In this document: in pieces, positions 17,383-26,233 of the stretch
Layout: each line of letters starts with the position of its first letter
Numbering within the stretch: position 1 is the first letter of the stretch
Assembly (NCBI RefSeq): GCF_020708045.1
Contig: NZ_JAJFES010000003.1
Span: 186,001-250,000 of the forward strand
Direction: 5' to 3'
DNA length: 64,000 nt
From: Massilia sp. IC2-278
GTDB lineage: Bacteria > Pseudomonadota > Gammaproteobacteria > Burkholderiales > Burkholderiaceae_D
The notes under the pieces: model-generated
Seen by the model: only the letters and a program-made list of their open reading frames with translations
The model's database searches: none
Told to the model about the DNA's origin: nothing
Translations under genes and position numbers: made by a program

Positions 17383-18486
17383 TCAGTGTGCGGGGCCTGG
17401 CCGTGGCGACGGCGGCGCAGGTGGTGGGGATTGCGGTGCAGCCGACGGCGGCGTCGGCGGCGGCGCGCCACCCGGTGCAATCCCTTGCTTGGCCTGTTCA
17501 TACCAGAGCGAATGGTGGGCCTTGGCCCAGGCTTCGTCGACGGTGCCGTGGCGCATGGCTTCGTACGCCCCCGGCGTGCCCCAGGTGCCGATGTAGATGT
17601 GACCCATCGCCGCGATGATGTAGAAGGTGGCGCCGATGATGTGCAGGTAGTTTGCCACCTGCAGGATGTAGCGGGTCTGGCCGAAGTTGACGAAGTTCAG
17701 CACCAGGCCGCTGATCGACATGACCAGGCCGAGCAGGGTCACGCCCAGCCAGAACCAGGCCTTTTCGCCGGCGTTGAAGTAGCCGGCCGGCGGGTGCTTG
17801 TGCGACACCAGCCCGCCGCCCTCCTTCACCCATTGCCAGTCGATGCGCTGCAGGAAGTTACGGCGCAGAAAGGTGAAGAACATCACGACCGAGCACAGCA
17901 CGAACAGCGGTCCGATGAAGTTGTGCACGTACTTCAGGATGTAGGCCACCCAGGAATAGGCATCGTGTCCCATCCAGGGCAGCATGATCTTCTTGCCGAA
18001 GGTGAGGACCAGGCCCGAGATGGCGAGCGCGATGAAGCTGATGGCGGTGGCCCAGTGCACCTGCATGTCCCAGCGCGAGAAGCGCTGCAGCTTGCGCCCG
18101 GAACGCGGCTCTTCGCGGGCTGGCCCTATGGTGTTGTAGAACAGGACGATCAACAGCGGCACCACGATCAGCAGGGTGCCGGCGATCGACGCCATCGGCC
18201 CGTTGCGCAAATGGCGCCAGGTGTTGCCGCCGCGCTGGACGATGACGTTGCCCTCGCTGTCGCCGTACTGGCCCAGGTAATGGCGGTCCATGTGCACGTG
18301 GCCGGACTGCGACGAAGTCAGGCCGGGTGCGCCGCGCTGGGTGTCGGCCTCGACCTGGAGCATGGTCTGCTCTTCGGCATAGGCCGGCTGGGCCCGGTTG
18401 TTGGGCACCGCGGCAAAGGCCGACGGCAGCATCAATGCGACCACCAGCATCAGCATGGCGCGCAGGACAGACAGGTTCGCTCGCAT
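17383..18486 (-). CDS. fdhC: Formate dehydrogenase gamma subunit (cytochrome b556)
   Basis: The 367-residue inner-membrane subunit has an N-terminal signal/anchor (residues 1-25) and a periplasmic stretch of about 110 residues. Four or more membrane helices then carry the di-haem cytochrome b pattern: RFSRWDMQVHWATAISFIAL (haem His in HW), YVHNFIGPLFVLCSVVMFF (His) and LHIIGATFYIIAAMGHIYIG (two His). It takes electrons from the Fe-S beta subunit and reduces quinone. The C-terminus is a Pro-rich tail. A small lipoprotein gene lies between it and fdh3B, which is unusual. Confidence 0.9.
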   Translation of the reverse strand: MRANLSVLRAMLMLVVALMLPSAFAAVPNNRAQPAYAEEQTMLQVEADTQRGAPGLTSSQSGHVHMDRHYLGQYGDSEGNVIVQRGGNTWRHLRNGPMASIAGTLLIVVPLLIVLFYNTIGPAREEPRSGRKLQRFSRWDMQVHWATAISFIALAISGLVLTFGKKIMLPWMGHDAYSWVAYILKYVHNFIGPLFVLCSVVMFFTFLRRNFLQRIDWQWVKEGGGLVSHKHPPAGYFNAGEKAWFWLGVTLLGLVMSISGLVLNFVNFGQTRYILQVANYLHIIGATFYIIAAMGHIYIGTWGTPGAYEAMRHGTVDEAWAKAHHSLWYEQAKQGIAPGGAPPPTPPSAAPQSPPPAPPSPRPGPAH

Positions 18487-18495
18487 GGTGCTTCC

Positions 18496-18711
18496 TTATG
18501 GATTGGCGCGGTTGTACTCGTTCTGCTTCTGGTTGCGGTTCTGGATCGCCGCCGACCAGGCCAGGCGGTCGTTATGGAAATGGGTCTGCGGGTGGCGGTT
18601 GTCGGTCTTGCCCGCGTATTCCCCACGAATCCATTCCGGGTGCTGGTCGACTTCCAGGCAACCGGTGAGCAACAAAGGCAGGGCCAGGATCAGGTAGATG
18701 GGCTTTTTCAT
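18496..18711 (-). CDS. Small lipoprotein between fdh subunit genes
   Basis: The protein is only 71 residues: MKKPIYLILALPLLLTGCLE gives a lipobox LTGC with Cys18. A mature part of about 54 residues is rich in His, Asn, Gln and Trp (HPEWIRGEYAGKTDNRHPQT). No family is recognised. The gene overlaps the fdh3B stop by four bases and ends 9 bases before the cytochrome b gene, so it must be translated with the enzyme subunits. A lipoprotein in this position could stabilise the periplasmic complex. Confidence 0.75.
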   Translation of the reverse strand: MKKPIYLILALPLLLTGCLEVDQHPEWIRGEYAGKTDNRHPQTHFHNDRLAWSAAIQNRNQKQNEYNRANP

Positions 18712-19391
18712 TGCGGGAACCTTTCGCCGCCGTTCTGGGTGTCGCCGATGTCCTGGTTCACGCGCGGCAAATCGCCCTTGGCCTGAATCTCGCCGCCGCG
18801 CTTCGGGCGGCCGTAGGCGATCTTCCAGCCCCACAGCTCCGGGCCGTAGCCGCGCGTTTCCACGCGCTGGCGGTAGATGTCGGCGATCAGGTTGGCTTCG
18901 CCGCCGAGCAGCGCCTTGGTGCCGCACATTTCGGCGCAGGCCGGGAGCTTGCCTTCGGCGATGCGGTTGCGGCCGTATTTCTTGAACTCGGCTTCCGAGG
19001 TATCCGGTTCCGGGCCGCCGGCGCAGAAGGTGCACTTGTCCATCTTGCCGCGGTGGTTGAAGAGGCCGCTGCCGGCGAACTGCGGCGCGCCGAAGGGGCA
19101 TGCGTAATAGCAGTAGCCGCAGCCGATGCACTGGTCCTTGCTGTGCAGGACGATGCCGTCTTCGGTGTGGTAGATGCAGTTGGTCGGGCACACGGCCAGG
19201 CAAGGCGCGTCGGTGCAGTGCATGCAGGCGATCGACACCGAGCGCTCGCCCGGCACGCCGTCGTTGATGGTCACCACACGGCGGCGGTTCACGCCCCAGG
19301 GCGTTTCGTGTTCGTTCTTGCAGGCGGTAACGCAGCCGTTGCAGTCGATGCAACGCTCGGTATCGCAAATAAATTTCATCCTTGCGGCCAT
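18708..19391 (-). CDS. fdh3B: Formate dehydrogenase beta subunit (four 4Fe-4S clusters)
   Basis: The 227-residue Fe-S subunit has four cysteine groups: CIDCNGCVTACKNEHE (about residues 15-30), CMHCTDAPCLAVCPTNC (about 56-72), CIGCGYCYYACPFGAPQF (about 89-106) and CTFCAGGP plus a later CAEMC (about 125-152). This is the FDH3-type beta subunit that passes electrons from the molybdenum/tungsten subunit to cytochrome b. It has no signal of its own and is presumably exported with the Tat-bearing alpha subunit. It starts 30 bases after the alpha gene and overlaps the small lipoprotein gene. Confidence 0.92.
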   Translation of the reverse strand: MAARMKFICDTERCIDCNGCVTACKNEHETPWGVNRRRVVTINDGVPGERSVSIACMHCTDAPCLAVCPTNCIYHTEDGIVLHSKDQCIGCGYCYYACPFGAPQFAGSGLFNHRGKMDKCTFCAGGPEPDTSEAEFKKYGRNRIAEGKLPACAEMCGTKALLGGEANLIADIYRQRVETRGYGPELWGWKIAYGRPKRGGEIQAKGDLPRVNQDIGDTQNGGERFPQ

Positions 19392-19421
19392 GTCAGCTCC
19401 TCTTCCTTATGCCCGTACACG

Positions 19422-22244
19422 TCAGGCCCGTACAACGCGGCACATCGATACCTTGGTTTCCTGCATCATCGTCACGGCGTCGTAGCCGTAGGTCCAGCCG
19501 GTGTTCACCGCCTCGCCGCGCACCGTCGGCGCACCGTCTTCGGGGTAGTGTTTTTCCAGGTCTTCGCCCATCCACCAGCCGCCGAAGTGGAAAGGCATCC
19601 AGACCAGGCCGATCGGCACGCGTTCGGTGACCATTGCCATCATCTTCAGGCGGGCGCCGGTCGGGGTCTCGACCCAGACGAACTCGCCGATGCGCGCGCC
19701 GATCTGCACCGCATCCTTCGGGTTGATCTCGACGAACATGTTCTGCTGCAGCTCGGCCAGCCAGGGATTCGAGCGGGTTTCCTCGCCGCCGCCCTCGTAC
19801 TCGACCAGGCGGCCCGAGGTCATGATCAGCGGGAAGTCCTTGCTGAAGTCCATCTGCTGCACGGACTTGTACAGCGTCGGCAGGCGCAGGAAATTCGCCT
19901 TGTCGTCGTAGGTCGGGTACTTGGCCACCAGATCGCGGCGCGGCGACAGCAGCGGCTCGCGGTGGGTCGGGATCGGGTCCGGGAAGTTCCACACGTTGGC
20001 GCGGGCGCGGGCATTGCCGTAGGGCGCGCAGCCGTGGGAAATGACCACGCGGATGATGCCGCCAGACAGGTCGGTCTTCCAGTTCTTGCCCTCGGCCATG
20101 GCCTGCTCGGCCGGCGTGAGTTCGTTCCACCAGCCCAGCTTTTTCAGGAAGACGTGGTCGAATTCCGGGTAGCCGGTGTCGAGCTGGCTGTCCTTGTTGG
20201 TCGAGCCGTCGGCCGCCAGCAGGCTCTCGCCGTTGTGCTCGACGCCCCAGTTGGCGCGGAACGGCAAACCGCCTTCGGCCACGCTCTTGTTCAGGTCGTA
20301 CAGGATGGGCGTGCCCGGGTGCTTCATTTCCGGCGTGCCCCAGCAGGGCCACGGCAAGCCGTAGTAGTCGCCCTTGCAGGGGCCGTGGTCGGCGCGCAGC
20401 GTGGTCGGGTTGAAGGTGTGCTTGTTCTCCATGTGGAGCTTGAGGCGCTCGGGCGAGCAGCCGGTGTAGCCGATGGTCCAGCACGAGCGGTTGATCTCGC
20501 GCAGGATGTCCTCGACCACCGGTTCGTTCTGCACGACCTTGATGTTCTTGCAGAGTTCGTTGTGGAAGCCGAGCTTCTTGGCGAACAAGTACATGATCTC
20601 GTGGTCGGTCTTGCACTCGAACAGCGGCATGATGACGCGCTCGCGCCACTGGATCGAACGGTTCGACGAGGTGCACGAGCCTTGCGTTTCGAACTGCGAG
20701 GCGGCCGGCAGCAGGTAGACGCCGTCGGTGCGGCCGTGCATCGAGGCGGTCATGCTCGGGTAAGGGTCGACCACCACCAGCATGTCGAGCTTCTGCATGG
20801 CCGCCTTCATGTCGGGCAGGCGGGTCTGGCTGTTCGGCGCGTGGCCCCAGTAGAACACGGCGCGCAAATTGCTCGGCTGGTCGATGTACTGGTTTTGCTC
20901 GTTCACCGCGTCGAACCAGCGAGAGACGGTGATGCCGGGCTTTTCCATCAGTTCCTTGGAACCGAAGCGCGACTTGATCCACTCGTAATCGACGCCCCAG
21001 ACGTTCGCGAAGTGCTTCCAGGCGCCTTCGGCCAGGCCGTAGTAGCCGGGCAGCGAGTCGCCATTGGGGCCGACGTCGGTGGCGCCCTGCACGTTGTCGT
21101 GGCCACGGTAGATGTTCGCGCCGCCGCCGGGAATACCGATGTTGCCCAGTGCCAGCTGCAGGATCGACAGCGCGCGCACGTTGGCGGTGCCGACGTGGTG
21201 CTGGGTGATGCCCATGCACCAGACCACCGACGAAGGACGGTTCTTGGCCAGCATCTCGGCCGCCAGCCGCACGCTCGCTTCGGGCACGCCGGTGATGTCC
21301 GAGACTTTATCGGGCGTCCATTTCGCCACTTCCTTGCGCACGTCGTCCATGCCATAGGTACGGGCGGCGATGTATTCCTTGTCTTCCCAGCCGTTGTTGA
21401 AGATGTGCCAGAGGATGCCCCAGACCAGCGGGATGTCGGTGCCCGGACGCACGCGCACATAGTGGTGGGCGAAGCGCGCGGTGCGGGTGAAGCGCGGGTC
21501 GATGACGATCATCTTCGCGCCGAGTTCCTTGGCGTGCAGGAAGTGCAGCATCGAGATCGGGTGGGCCTCGGCCGGGTTCGAGCCGATGAACATCACCGCC
21601 TTGCTGTAGTGCAGGTCGTTGAACGAGTTCGTCATTGCCCCGTAGCCAAAGGTCTGGGCCACGCCGGCAACCGTGGTCGAGTGGCAGATGCGCGCCTGGT
21701 GGTCGCAGTTGTTCGAGCCCCAGAAGGACATGAACTTGCGCAGCAAATAGGCCTGCTCGTTATTGTGCTTCGAGCTGCCGATCAGCATCAGCGCGTCGGG
21801 GCCGGCCTGCTGCCGTAATTGCAGTAATTTGTCGCCGATTTCGTTGATCGCCTGGTCCCAGGAGATGCGGGTGTACTTGCCGTTCACCAGCTTCATCGGG
21901 TAGCGCAGGCGGTGTTCGCCGAAGCCGTGCTCGCGCACCGAGGCGCCCTTGGCGCAGTGGGCGCCCATGTTGATCGGCGAATCGAAGGCGGCTTCCTGGC
22001 GCACCCAGACGCCGTTGGCCACCACGGCGTCCACCGAGCAGCCCACCGAGCAGTGGCTGCACACGGTGCGCTTGATTTCGGTTTTGACGGGAGCATCGGC
22101 GACCGGGTCGGCGGCCGAAGCCGGCTCGATCACGTTCAGCGGCAACTGGCGCGCCAGCGCGCCGGCGCCGGCCGCAACGCCCGCGCCGACCAGGAATTTA
22201 CGGCGCTTCAGGCCCTTGACTGCGGTACTCTTTGTTAACGACAT
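19422..22244 (-). CDS. fdhA: Formate dehydrogenase alpha subunit (molybdopterin, Tat-exported)
   Basis: The 940-residue catalytic subunit has a twin-arginine signal KGLKRRKFLVGAGVAAGAGA at the N-terminus. The 4Fe-4S binding motif CSHCSVGCSVDAVV follows at about residues 61-74. The metal-ligand region reads RICHSTTVAGVAQTFGYGAM (about 185-204), where the ligand is an ordinary cysteine codon, so this is a Cys- and not a selenocysteine-type enzyme. The C-terminal molydopterin dinucleotide-binding domain contains MTSGRLVEYEGGGEETRSNP. It oxidises formate to CO2 in the periplasm and feeds the quinone pool through the beta and gamma subunits. The chaperone and Tat-target genes lie immediately upstream. 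Confidence 0.93.
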   Translation of the reverse strand: MSLTKSTAVKGLKRRKFLVGAGVAAGAGALARQLPLNVIEPASAADPVADAPVKTEIKRTVCSHCSVGCSVDAVVANGVWVRQEAAFDSPINMGAHCAKGASVREHGFGEHRLRYPMKLVNGKYTRISWDQAINEIGDKLLQLRQQAGPDALMLIGSSKHNNEQAYLLRKFMSFWGSNNCDHQARICHSTTVAGVAQTFGYGAMTNSFNDLHYSKAVMFIGSNPAEAHPISMLHFLHAKELGAKMIVIDPRFTRTARFAHHYVRVRPGTDIPLVWGILWHIFNNGWEDKEYIAARTYGMDDVRKEVAKWTPDKVSDITGVPEASVRLAAEMLAKNRPSSVVWCMGITQHHVGTANVRALSILQLALGNIGIPGGGANIYRGHDNVQGATDVGPNGDSLPGYYGLAEGAWKHFANVWGVDYEWIKSRFGSKELMEKPGITVSRWFDAVNEQNQYIDQPSNLRAVFYWGHAPNSQTRLPDMKAAMQKLDMLVVVDPYPSMTASMHGRTDGVYLLPAASQFETQGSCTSSNRSIQWRERVIMPLFECKTDHEIMYLFAKKLGFHNELCKNIKVVQNEPVVEDILREINRSCWTIGYTGCSPERLKLHMENKHTFNPTTLRADHGPCKGDYYGLPWPCWGTPEMKHPGTPILYDLNKSVAEGGLPFRANWGVEHNGESLLAADGSTNKDSQLDTGYPEFDHVFLKKLGWWNELTPAEQAMAEGKNWKTDLSGGIIRVVISHGCAPYGNARARANVWNFPDPIPTHREPLLSPRRDLVAKYPTYDDKANFLRLPTLYKSVQQMDFSKDFPLIMTSGRLVEYEGGGEETRSNPWLAELQQNMFVEINPKDAVQIGARIGEFVWVETPTGARLKMMAMVTERVPIGLVWMPFHFGGWWMGEDLEKHYPEDGAPTVRGEAVNTGWTYGYDAVTMMQETKVSMCRVVRA

Positions 22245-22263
22245 GACTGGTCTCCGGGTCCGC

Positions 22264-22515
22264 TCACCAGTAGGCGGCGGTCTGGTAGTAACGGCGGATG
22301 TGCTCGGTTTCGTGGTAACCGCGCTTGACGTCCGGCTTGGCTGCCTCGGCAGGCTTGATCTCGGGCCTGGCTTCGGCGCCGCCGGCCACGGCGGCCAGGG
22401 CGCCCAGCGGCGCGGCTTTCAGGAAGCTGCGGCGCGCAGGATCGGGGGTGGCGGCGGAGGTGCCGCCAGTTGCGCCGGCGCCTTCCACGGCTGCGGATAC
22501 GGGTTCGCGGTCCAT
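22264..22515 (-). CDS. Small Tat-signal protein of the formate dehydrogenase region
   Basis: The protein is 83 residues from the ATG at 22515, which has AAGGATGTCACG before it. It has a twin-arginine-like segment DPARRSFLKAAPLGALAAVA (about residues 28-47) and ends GYHETEHIRRYYQTAAYW. That ending is the hallmark of the family known as formate dehydrogenase region Tat target. Its function is unproven; it is always encoded next to the alpha subunit. It lies 19 bases upstream of the alpha gene and 16 bases downstream of the TorD-like gene, within the operon. Confidence 0.9.
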   Translation of the reverse strand: MDREPVSAAVEGAGATGGTSAATPDPARRSFLKAAPLGALAAVAGGAEARPEIKPAEAAKPDVKRGYHETEHIRRYYQTAAYW

Positions 22516-22531
22516 CGTGACATCCTTTCGA

Positions 22532-23236
22532 TCAGTCATCGAAGCCCTCTTCCACCACAAAGGCGTCGGCTTCGATTTCCAGCAGCGCGCCGACAAAAGC
22601 GGCTACCAGGCAGTAATAGTTTGCGTCGGCGGCTTCCGCGATATCGTCCAGGCAGCGTTCGTACCAGGGCGCGATGCGCGCTTCGAAGAAGGCCTGCTGT
22701 TCGGCGTGGGAACGGCGCGCGATCATGTGGCCACCCGCGGGGCCGCCTGCGATCAGCACGCGCATGGTTTCGCACAGCGCGCCCAGGTGGTCCTCGAATT
22801 CGCCGACGCCGCGCATGCGCTTGATGCCGAAGCGCGCCAGGTCGCCGCGCAGCTCGGCCAGCGGGCTGTCGTTCATGAAGCCCGCGATGTACAGCGAGCC
22901 ATAGGGATTGAGCTTGGGCGTGCCGTCGCTCACGAACAGGGCGTCGAATTCGGCGGCCACCGCATCCGCGTCCATCACGCTTGAGGCCAGCACCAGTTTT
23001 TCCCAGGCCCGCTCCAGGGCCGGGTCGCCGCCTTCGGCCAGGATCGGGTCGGCCGCGCCGAGCTGGGCCAGCAGCGCCGCGCCCGGAGGCGCCAGCAGCA
23101 GGCGCGCGGCCAGCGCATACAGGTCGGCCCGGGCCTGGTCTTCGCTCGACAGGGGAAGCGCGACGCCAATGGAGGAGGCGGCGCGGGCAGCGTCATTTAC
23201 CTGATGGGATAGGTTTTCAGAGAATGCTGGCTGCAT
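22532..23236 (-). CDS. TorD/DmsD-family chaperone for formate dehydrogenase
   Basis: The 234-residue all-helical cytosolic protein matches the TorD family: ARADLYALAARLLLAPPGAA near the N-terminus (about residues 33-52), NPYGSLYIAGFMNDSPLAEL in the middle (about 105-125), and the EDHLGALCETMRVLI and EQQAFFEARIAPWYERCLDD segments. These chaperones bind the Tat signal of a molybdoenzyme and guard cofactor insertion. Being the first gene of the locus, it should serve the alpha subunit encoded two genes downstream. Confidence 0.88.
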   Translation of the reverse strand: MQPAFSENLSHQVNDAARAASSIGVALPLSSEDQARADLYALAARLLLAPPGAALLAQLGAADPILAEGGDPALERAWEKLVLASSVMDADAVAAEFDALFVSDGTPKLNPYGSLYIAGFMNDSPLAELRGDLARFGIKRMRGVGEFEDHLGALCETMRVLIAGGPAGGHMIARRSHAEQQAFFEARIAPWYERCLDDIAEAADANYYCLVAAFVGALLEIEADAFVVEEGFDD

Positions 23237-23359
23237 GGGCTGATGGTCTCCGTTATTAAATGTTCATCTAAAGTGTATTCCCTCAGCCCGCAAAGGTGCG
23301 CACGCTTGGAAATGCTTTGCATATGTCTGGACGCGGGCCACATGCCAGGACATGCGTGT

Positions 23360-23521
23360 TCAGCGCATGCCGGCGGCATGCATGATGGCCCGGATCAGGG
23401 AAGCGACCAGGAACAGCGCCGCCACCCCGCCCGCCCACAGGGCCAGCATCCAGCCCAGGCGGCGCAGCCAGAGCGGCGCCGGGCGGGCATGCAGGAATCG
23501 CAGGAAAGGCAGGCCGCGCAT
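23360..23521 (-). CDS. DUF2474 small membrane protein of the bd oxidase operon
   Basis: The protein is 53 residues. The core reads LWLRRLGWMLALWAGGVAAL followed by FLVASLIRAIMHAAGM, a single membrane helix with the DUF2474 pattern. This family accompanies CioAB-type quinol oxidases in the place taken by CydX in classical cydABX operons, so a role as a small stabilising subunit is likely but inferred. The start overlaps the cioB stop (ATGA at 23518-23521 region), showing translational coupling. Confidence 0.8.
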   Translation of the reverse strand: MRGLPFLRFLHARPAPLWLRRLGWMLALWAGGVAALFLVASLIRAIMHAAGMR

Positions 23522-24528
23522 CAGTGGTACCCCGCGTCGGCCTTGACTTTGCCGCGAAACACCCAGTACGACCAGAGCGTGTACATCAGGATGATGGGCA
23601 GGATCAGCAGCGTGCCGACCAGCGCGAAGCCCTGGCTGGCCGGCGGCGAGGCGGCTTCCCAGATCGTGATGTAAGGCGGCACGATGTGCGGCCAGATGCT
23701 GATCGCCATGCCCGTGTAGCCGAGGAAGACCAGCGCCAGCGCCGCGACGAAAGGCCAGCGGTGCGGCTTGCCCTTGAGCGAGCCGAGCAGCAGCGCGATC
23801 GACAGCAGCACCAGGATCGGCACCGGCGCCAGGAACAGGGTGTTCGGGAAGGTGAACCAGCGGTCGGCCACGGCCGGGTCGCGCAGCGGGGTCCAGATGC
23901 TGACCACCACGATGGCGCCCAGCAGCAGCAAGGCGAAGGGCTTGGCCACCTGCACCATGCGCGCATGCAGCTCGCCCTCGGTCTTCATGATCAGCCAAGT
24001 GCTGCCGAGCAGGGTGTAGGCGATGATGACGCCGAAGCCGGCCAGGATGGGGAAAGGCGCGATCCAGTCGAGCACGCCGCCGGCATAGCTGCGCCCCGAC
24101 ACGGCGATTCCGTCGAGGAAGGCGCCGAGCGAAACGCCCTGGAAAAAGGCGGCCGTGATCGAGCCGCCGATGAAGGCCTTGTCCCACCAGTGGCGCCCAC
24201 CCTCCCTGGCCTTGAAGCGGAACTCGAAAGCGACGCCGCGGAACACCAGCCCGACCAGCATGAAGATCAGCGGCAGGTAGAGGCCCGACAGGATGATCGA
24301 GTAGGCCACCGGGAAAGCCGCCAGCAAGCCCTCGCCGCCCAGCACCAGCCAGGTCTCGTTGCCGTCCCAGACCGGGGCCACGGTGTTCATCATGGTGTCG
24401 CGCTCGCGCTTGCCCTTCACGAACGGGAACAGGATGCCGATGCCGAGATCGAAGCCGTCCAGCAGCACGTACATGAAAACGGCAAAGTAAATGATGACGG
24501 CCCAGATGACCGAAGTGTCGATGCCCAT
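23521..24528 (-). CDS. cioB: Cytochrome bd-type quinol oxidase subunit II
   Basis: The 335-residue protein is of the CydB/CioB family, with about eight or nine membrane helices. It begins MGIDTSVIWAVIIYFAVFMY and LLDGFDLGIGILFPFVKGKR, the conserved start containing the GFDLG motif. The segment DTMMNTVAPVWDGNETWLVL is also diagnostic. Subunit II forms the heterodimer with subunit I and completes the haem site. The 3-base gap from cioA and the overlap with the DUF2474 gene make a three-gene operon. Confidence 0.92.
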   Translation of the reverse strand: MGIDTSVIWAVIIYFAVFMYVLLDGFDLGIGILFPFVKGKRERDTMMNTVAPVWDGNETWLVLGGEGLLAAFPVAYSIILSGLYLPLIFMLVGLVFRGVAFEFRFKAREGGRHWWDKAFIGGSITAAFFQGVSLGAFLDGIAVSGRSYAGGVLDWIAPFPILAGFGVIIAYTLLGSTWLIMKTEGELHARMVQVAKPFALLLLGAIVVVSIWTPLRDPAVADRWFTFPNTLFLAPVPILVLLSIALLLGSLKGKPHRWPFVAALALVFLGYTGMAISIWPHIVPPYITIWEAASPPASQGFALVGTLLILPIILMYTLWSYWVFRGKVKADAGYH

Positions 24529-24531
24529 GCT

Positions 24532-26013
24532 TCAGCTCCCCTTTTTGCCGCTGTCGGGATTGGGGTTGATGCCGAGGCCGGTGCCGTCGCCATCGCCCGT
24601 ACCTTCGTCGTCGTTGCCGACGTCCGCCGCCGACAGCGGACGCGCCGGCGTGCGGCCCTCGCCCGGCCCGCCCTCGGGCGAGCGGTTCAGTTCGAAGTGC
24701 TGCGGCCCCTTGCGCATCATGCGCAGCACGTAGCCGGTGCCGGCGCCGAAGACAAAAAAGTAGGCCACCACGAAGATCCCCAGCGTCAGCGCCAGGGCCG
24801 GCGCGCCGTGCGGCGACACCGCGTCGGCCGTGCGCAGCACGCCGTACACCACCCAGGGCTGGCGCCCGACTTCGGTGGTGACCCAGCCGGCCAGGATCGC
24901 GACCAGGCCCGCCGGTCCCATGCACAGGGCGGCGCGCAGGAACAGCCGTTTCGTGAAGAGTTGCTCTCCCCGCCGCAGCCACAGGCTCCAGGCGCCGAGC
25001 GCGATCATCAACAGGCCCAGGCCCACCATCAGGCGGAAGCTCCAGAACACGATCAGGGAGTTCGGCCGCTCGTCCTTCGGGAATTCCTTCAGGCCGGGGA
25101 ACTGGCCTTCCCAGCTGTGGGTGAGGATCAGGCTGCCCAGGTGCGGCACCTCGACCGCGTAACGGGTGGTCTCGGCCTCCATGTCGGGAATGCCGAACAG
25201 CTTCAGGCCCACCGCTTCACCCGGCGTGTTCTGCCAGTGCCCCTCCATCGCCGCCAGCTTGGCCGGCTGGTGCTCGGCCGTGTTCAGGCCATGGAAGTCG
25301 CCGATCACGGCCTGGATCGGGGCGACGATCAGGAGCATCCACATGGCCATCGACAGCATCTTGCGCACGGCCGGATTGTCGCGCCGCCGCAAGAGCTGCC
25401 AGGCGCCGACCGCGCCGACGATCAGCGCCGTGGTGAGGTAGGCGGCGACCACCATGTGCATCAGGCGGAACGGGAAGGAAGGGTTGAAGATGATGGCCAG
25501 CCAGTCGGCGGGCACCATGCGTCCGCCCTCGATGGCGTAGCCTTGCGGCGTCTGCATCCAGCTGTTGGCGGCCAGGATCCAGGTGGCCGAGATCAGGGTG
25601 CCGACGGCCACCATGGCGGTGGCGACGAAGTGCAGCTGCGGGCCGACGCGGTTCCAGCCGAACAGCATCACGCCCAGGAAACCGGCTTCCAGGAAGAAGG
25701 CGGTCAGCACTTCGTAGGCCAGCACCGGCCCCATGATGCTGCCGGCGAACTCGGACATGTAGCTCCAGTTGGTGCCGATCTGGTAGGCCATGACGATGCC
25801 CGACACCACGCCCATGCCGAACATGACGGCGAAGATCTTCAGCCAGAAGTGGTACAGGTCGACATACACCTGGCGCTTGGTGCGCAGCCACGACAGTTCC
25901 AGTACGGCCAGGTAGCTGGCCAGGCCGATGGTCACGGCCGGGAACAGGATGTGGAAGGACATGGTGAACGCAAACTGGATGCGTGCCAGGTCCAGGGCCG
26001 AAAAGCCGAACAT
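24532..26013 (-). CDS. cioA: Cytochrome bd-type quinol oxidase subunit I (cyanide-insensitive type)
   Basis: The protein is 493 residues from the ATG at 26013, which has AAAGGAGTTTGC before it. It starts MFGFSALDLARIQFAFTMSF, with the haem b595 ligand His in FHILFPAVTIG. Later motifs include the QPAKLAAMEGHW quinol/haem region and the second haem b ligand in the same helix bundle. The quinol loop is short, as in CioA rather than E. coli CydA, and the partner DUF2474 gene supports the Cio assignment. It reduces O2 with quinol in the inner membrane, usually with high affinity or cyanide resistance. It is divergent from fnr; no Fnr box was seen in the 220-base gap. Confidence 0.92.
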   Translation of the reverse strand: MFGFSALDLARIQFAFTMSFHILFPAVTIGLASYLAVLELSWLRTKRQVYVDLYHFWLKIFAVMFGMGVVSGIVMAYQIGTNWSYMSEFAGSIMGPVLAYEVLTAFFLEAGFLGVMLFGWNRVGPQLHFVATAMVAVGTLISATWILAANSWMQTPQGYAIEGGRMVPADWLAIIFNPSFPFRLMHMVVAAYLTTALIVGAVGAWQLLRRRDNPAVRKMLSMAMWMLLIVAPIQAVIGDFHGLNTAEHQPAKLAAMEGHWQNTPGEAVGLKLFGIPDMEAETTRYAVEVPHLGSLILTHSWEGQFPGLKEFPKDERPNSLIVFWSFRLMVGLGLLMIALGAWSLWLRRGEQLFTKRLFLRAALCMGPAGLVAILAGWVTTEVGRQPWVVYGVLRTADAVSPHGAPALALTLGIFVVAYFFVFGAGTGYVLRMMRKGPQHFELNRSPEGGPGEGRTPARPLSAADVGNDDEGTGDGDGTGLGINPNPDSGKKGS

Positions 26014-26193
26014 GCAAACTCCTTTGGGCGATGGTGTTCCGAATCTAGCATGGCGGCAGGCGCGCACAATTGGCGAATTTGCCACGACTCCCGCAGCGTC
26101 AAGCCCTGTGCCGGCAGGCTTTTGCGGCGCTTCATCGACCGTTTCCGCCGAACAGCGTGAACCGAAAGGCTGGGTTGCAAAAGCGACCGGGAC

Positions 26194-26199
26194 TATAAT
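26194..26199 (+). promoter_or_regulatory. -10 element of the fnr promoter (candidate)
   Basis: A perfect TATAAT lies 35 bases before the fnr start. The -35 region is weak: TGGGTT is at the normal 17-base spacing, and TTGCAA is only 13 bases away. Such a promoter would give modest constitutive expression of the regulator. Confidence 0.45.
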
Positions 26200-26233
26200 C
26201 GCGGTATTGACTGCCATTTCATTTTCCCAGCCG

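Noticed and set aside
18711-21818. A 1035-codon plus-strand open frame opposite the formate dehydrogenase alpha gene
   Set aside because: It is antisense to a gene with unambiguous catalytic motifs, and its product has no family resemblance. High G+C content makes such shadows common. The same applies to long antisense frames over cioAB (23524-26160), ccoNOP (34115-36637) and ccoI (38774-41731).
22244-22264. Selenocysteine in the formate dehydrogenase alpha subunit
   Set aside because: The metal-ligand position reads RICHSTTVAG with a normal cysteine codon; there is no in-frame TGA and no SECIS-like need.
26014-26233. Fnr box in the cioA-fnr divergent region
   Set aside because: No sequence there matches more than seven of the ten TTGAT/ATCAA positions. 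GGCGAATTTGCC near 26074 is only a loose palindrome.
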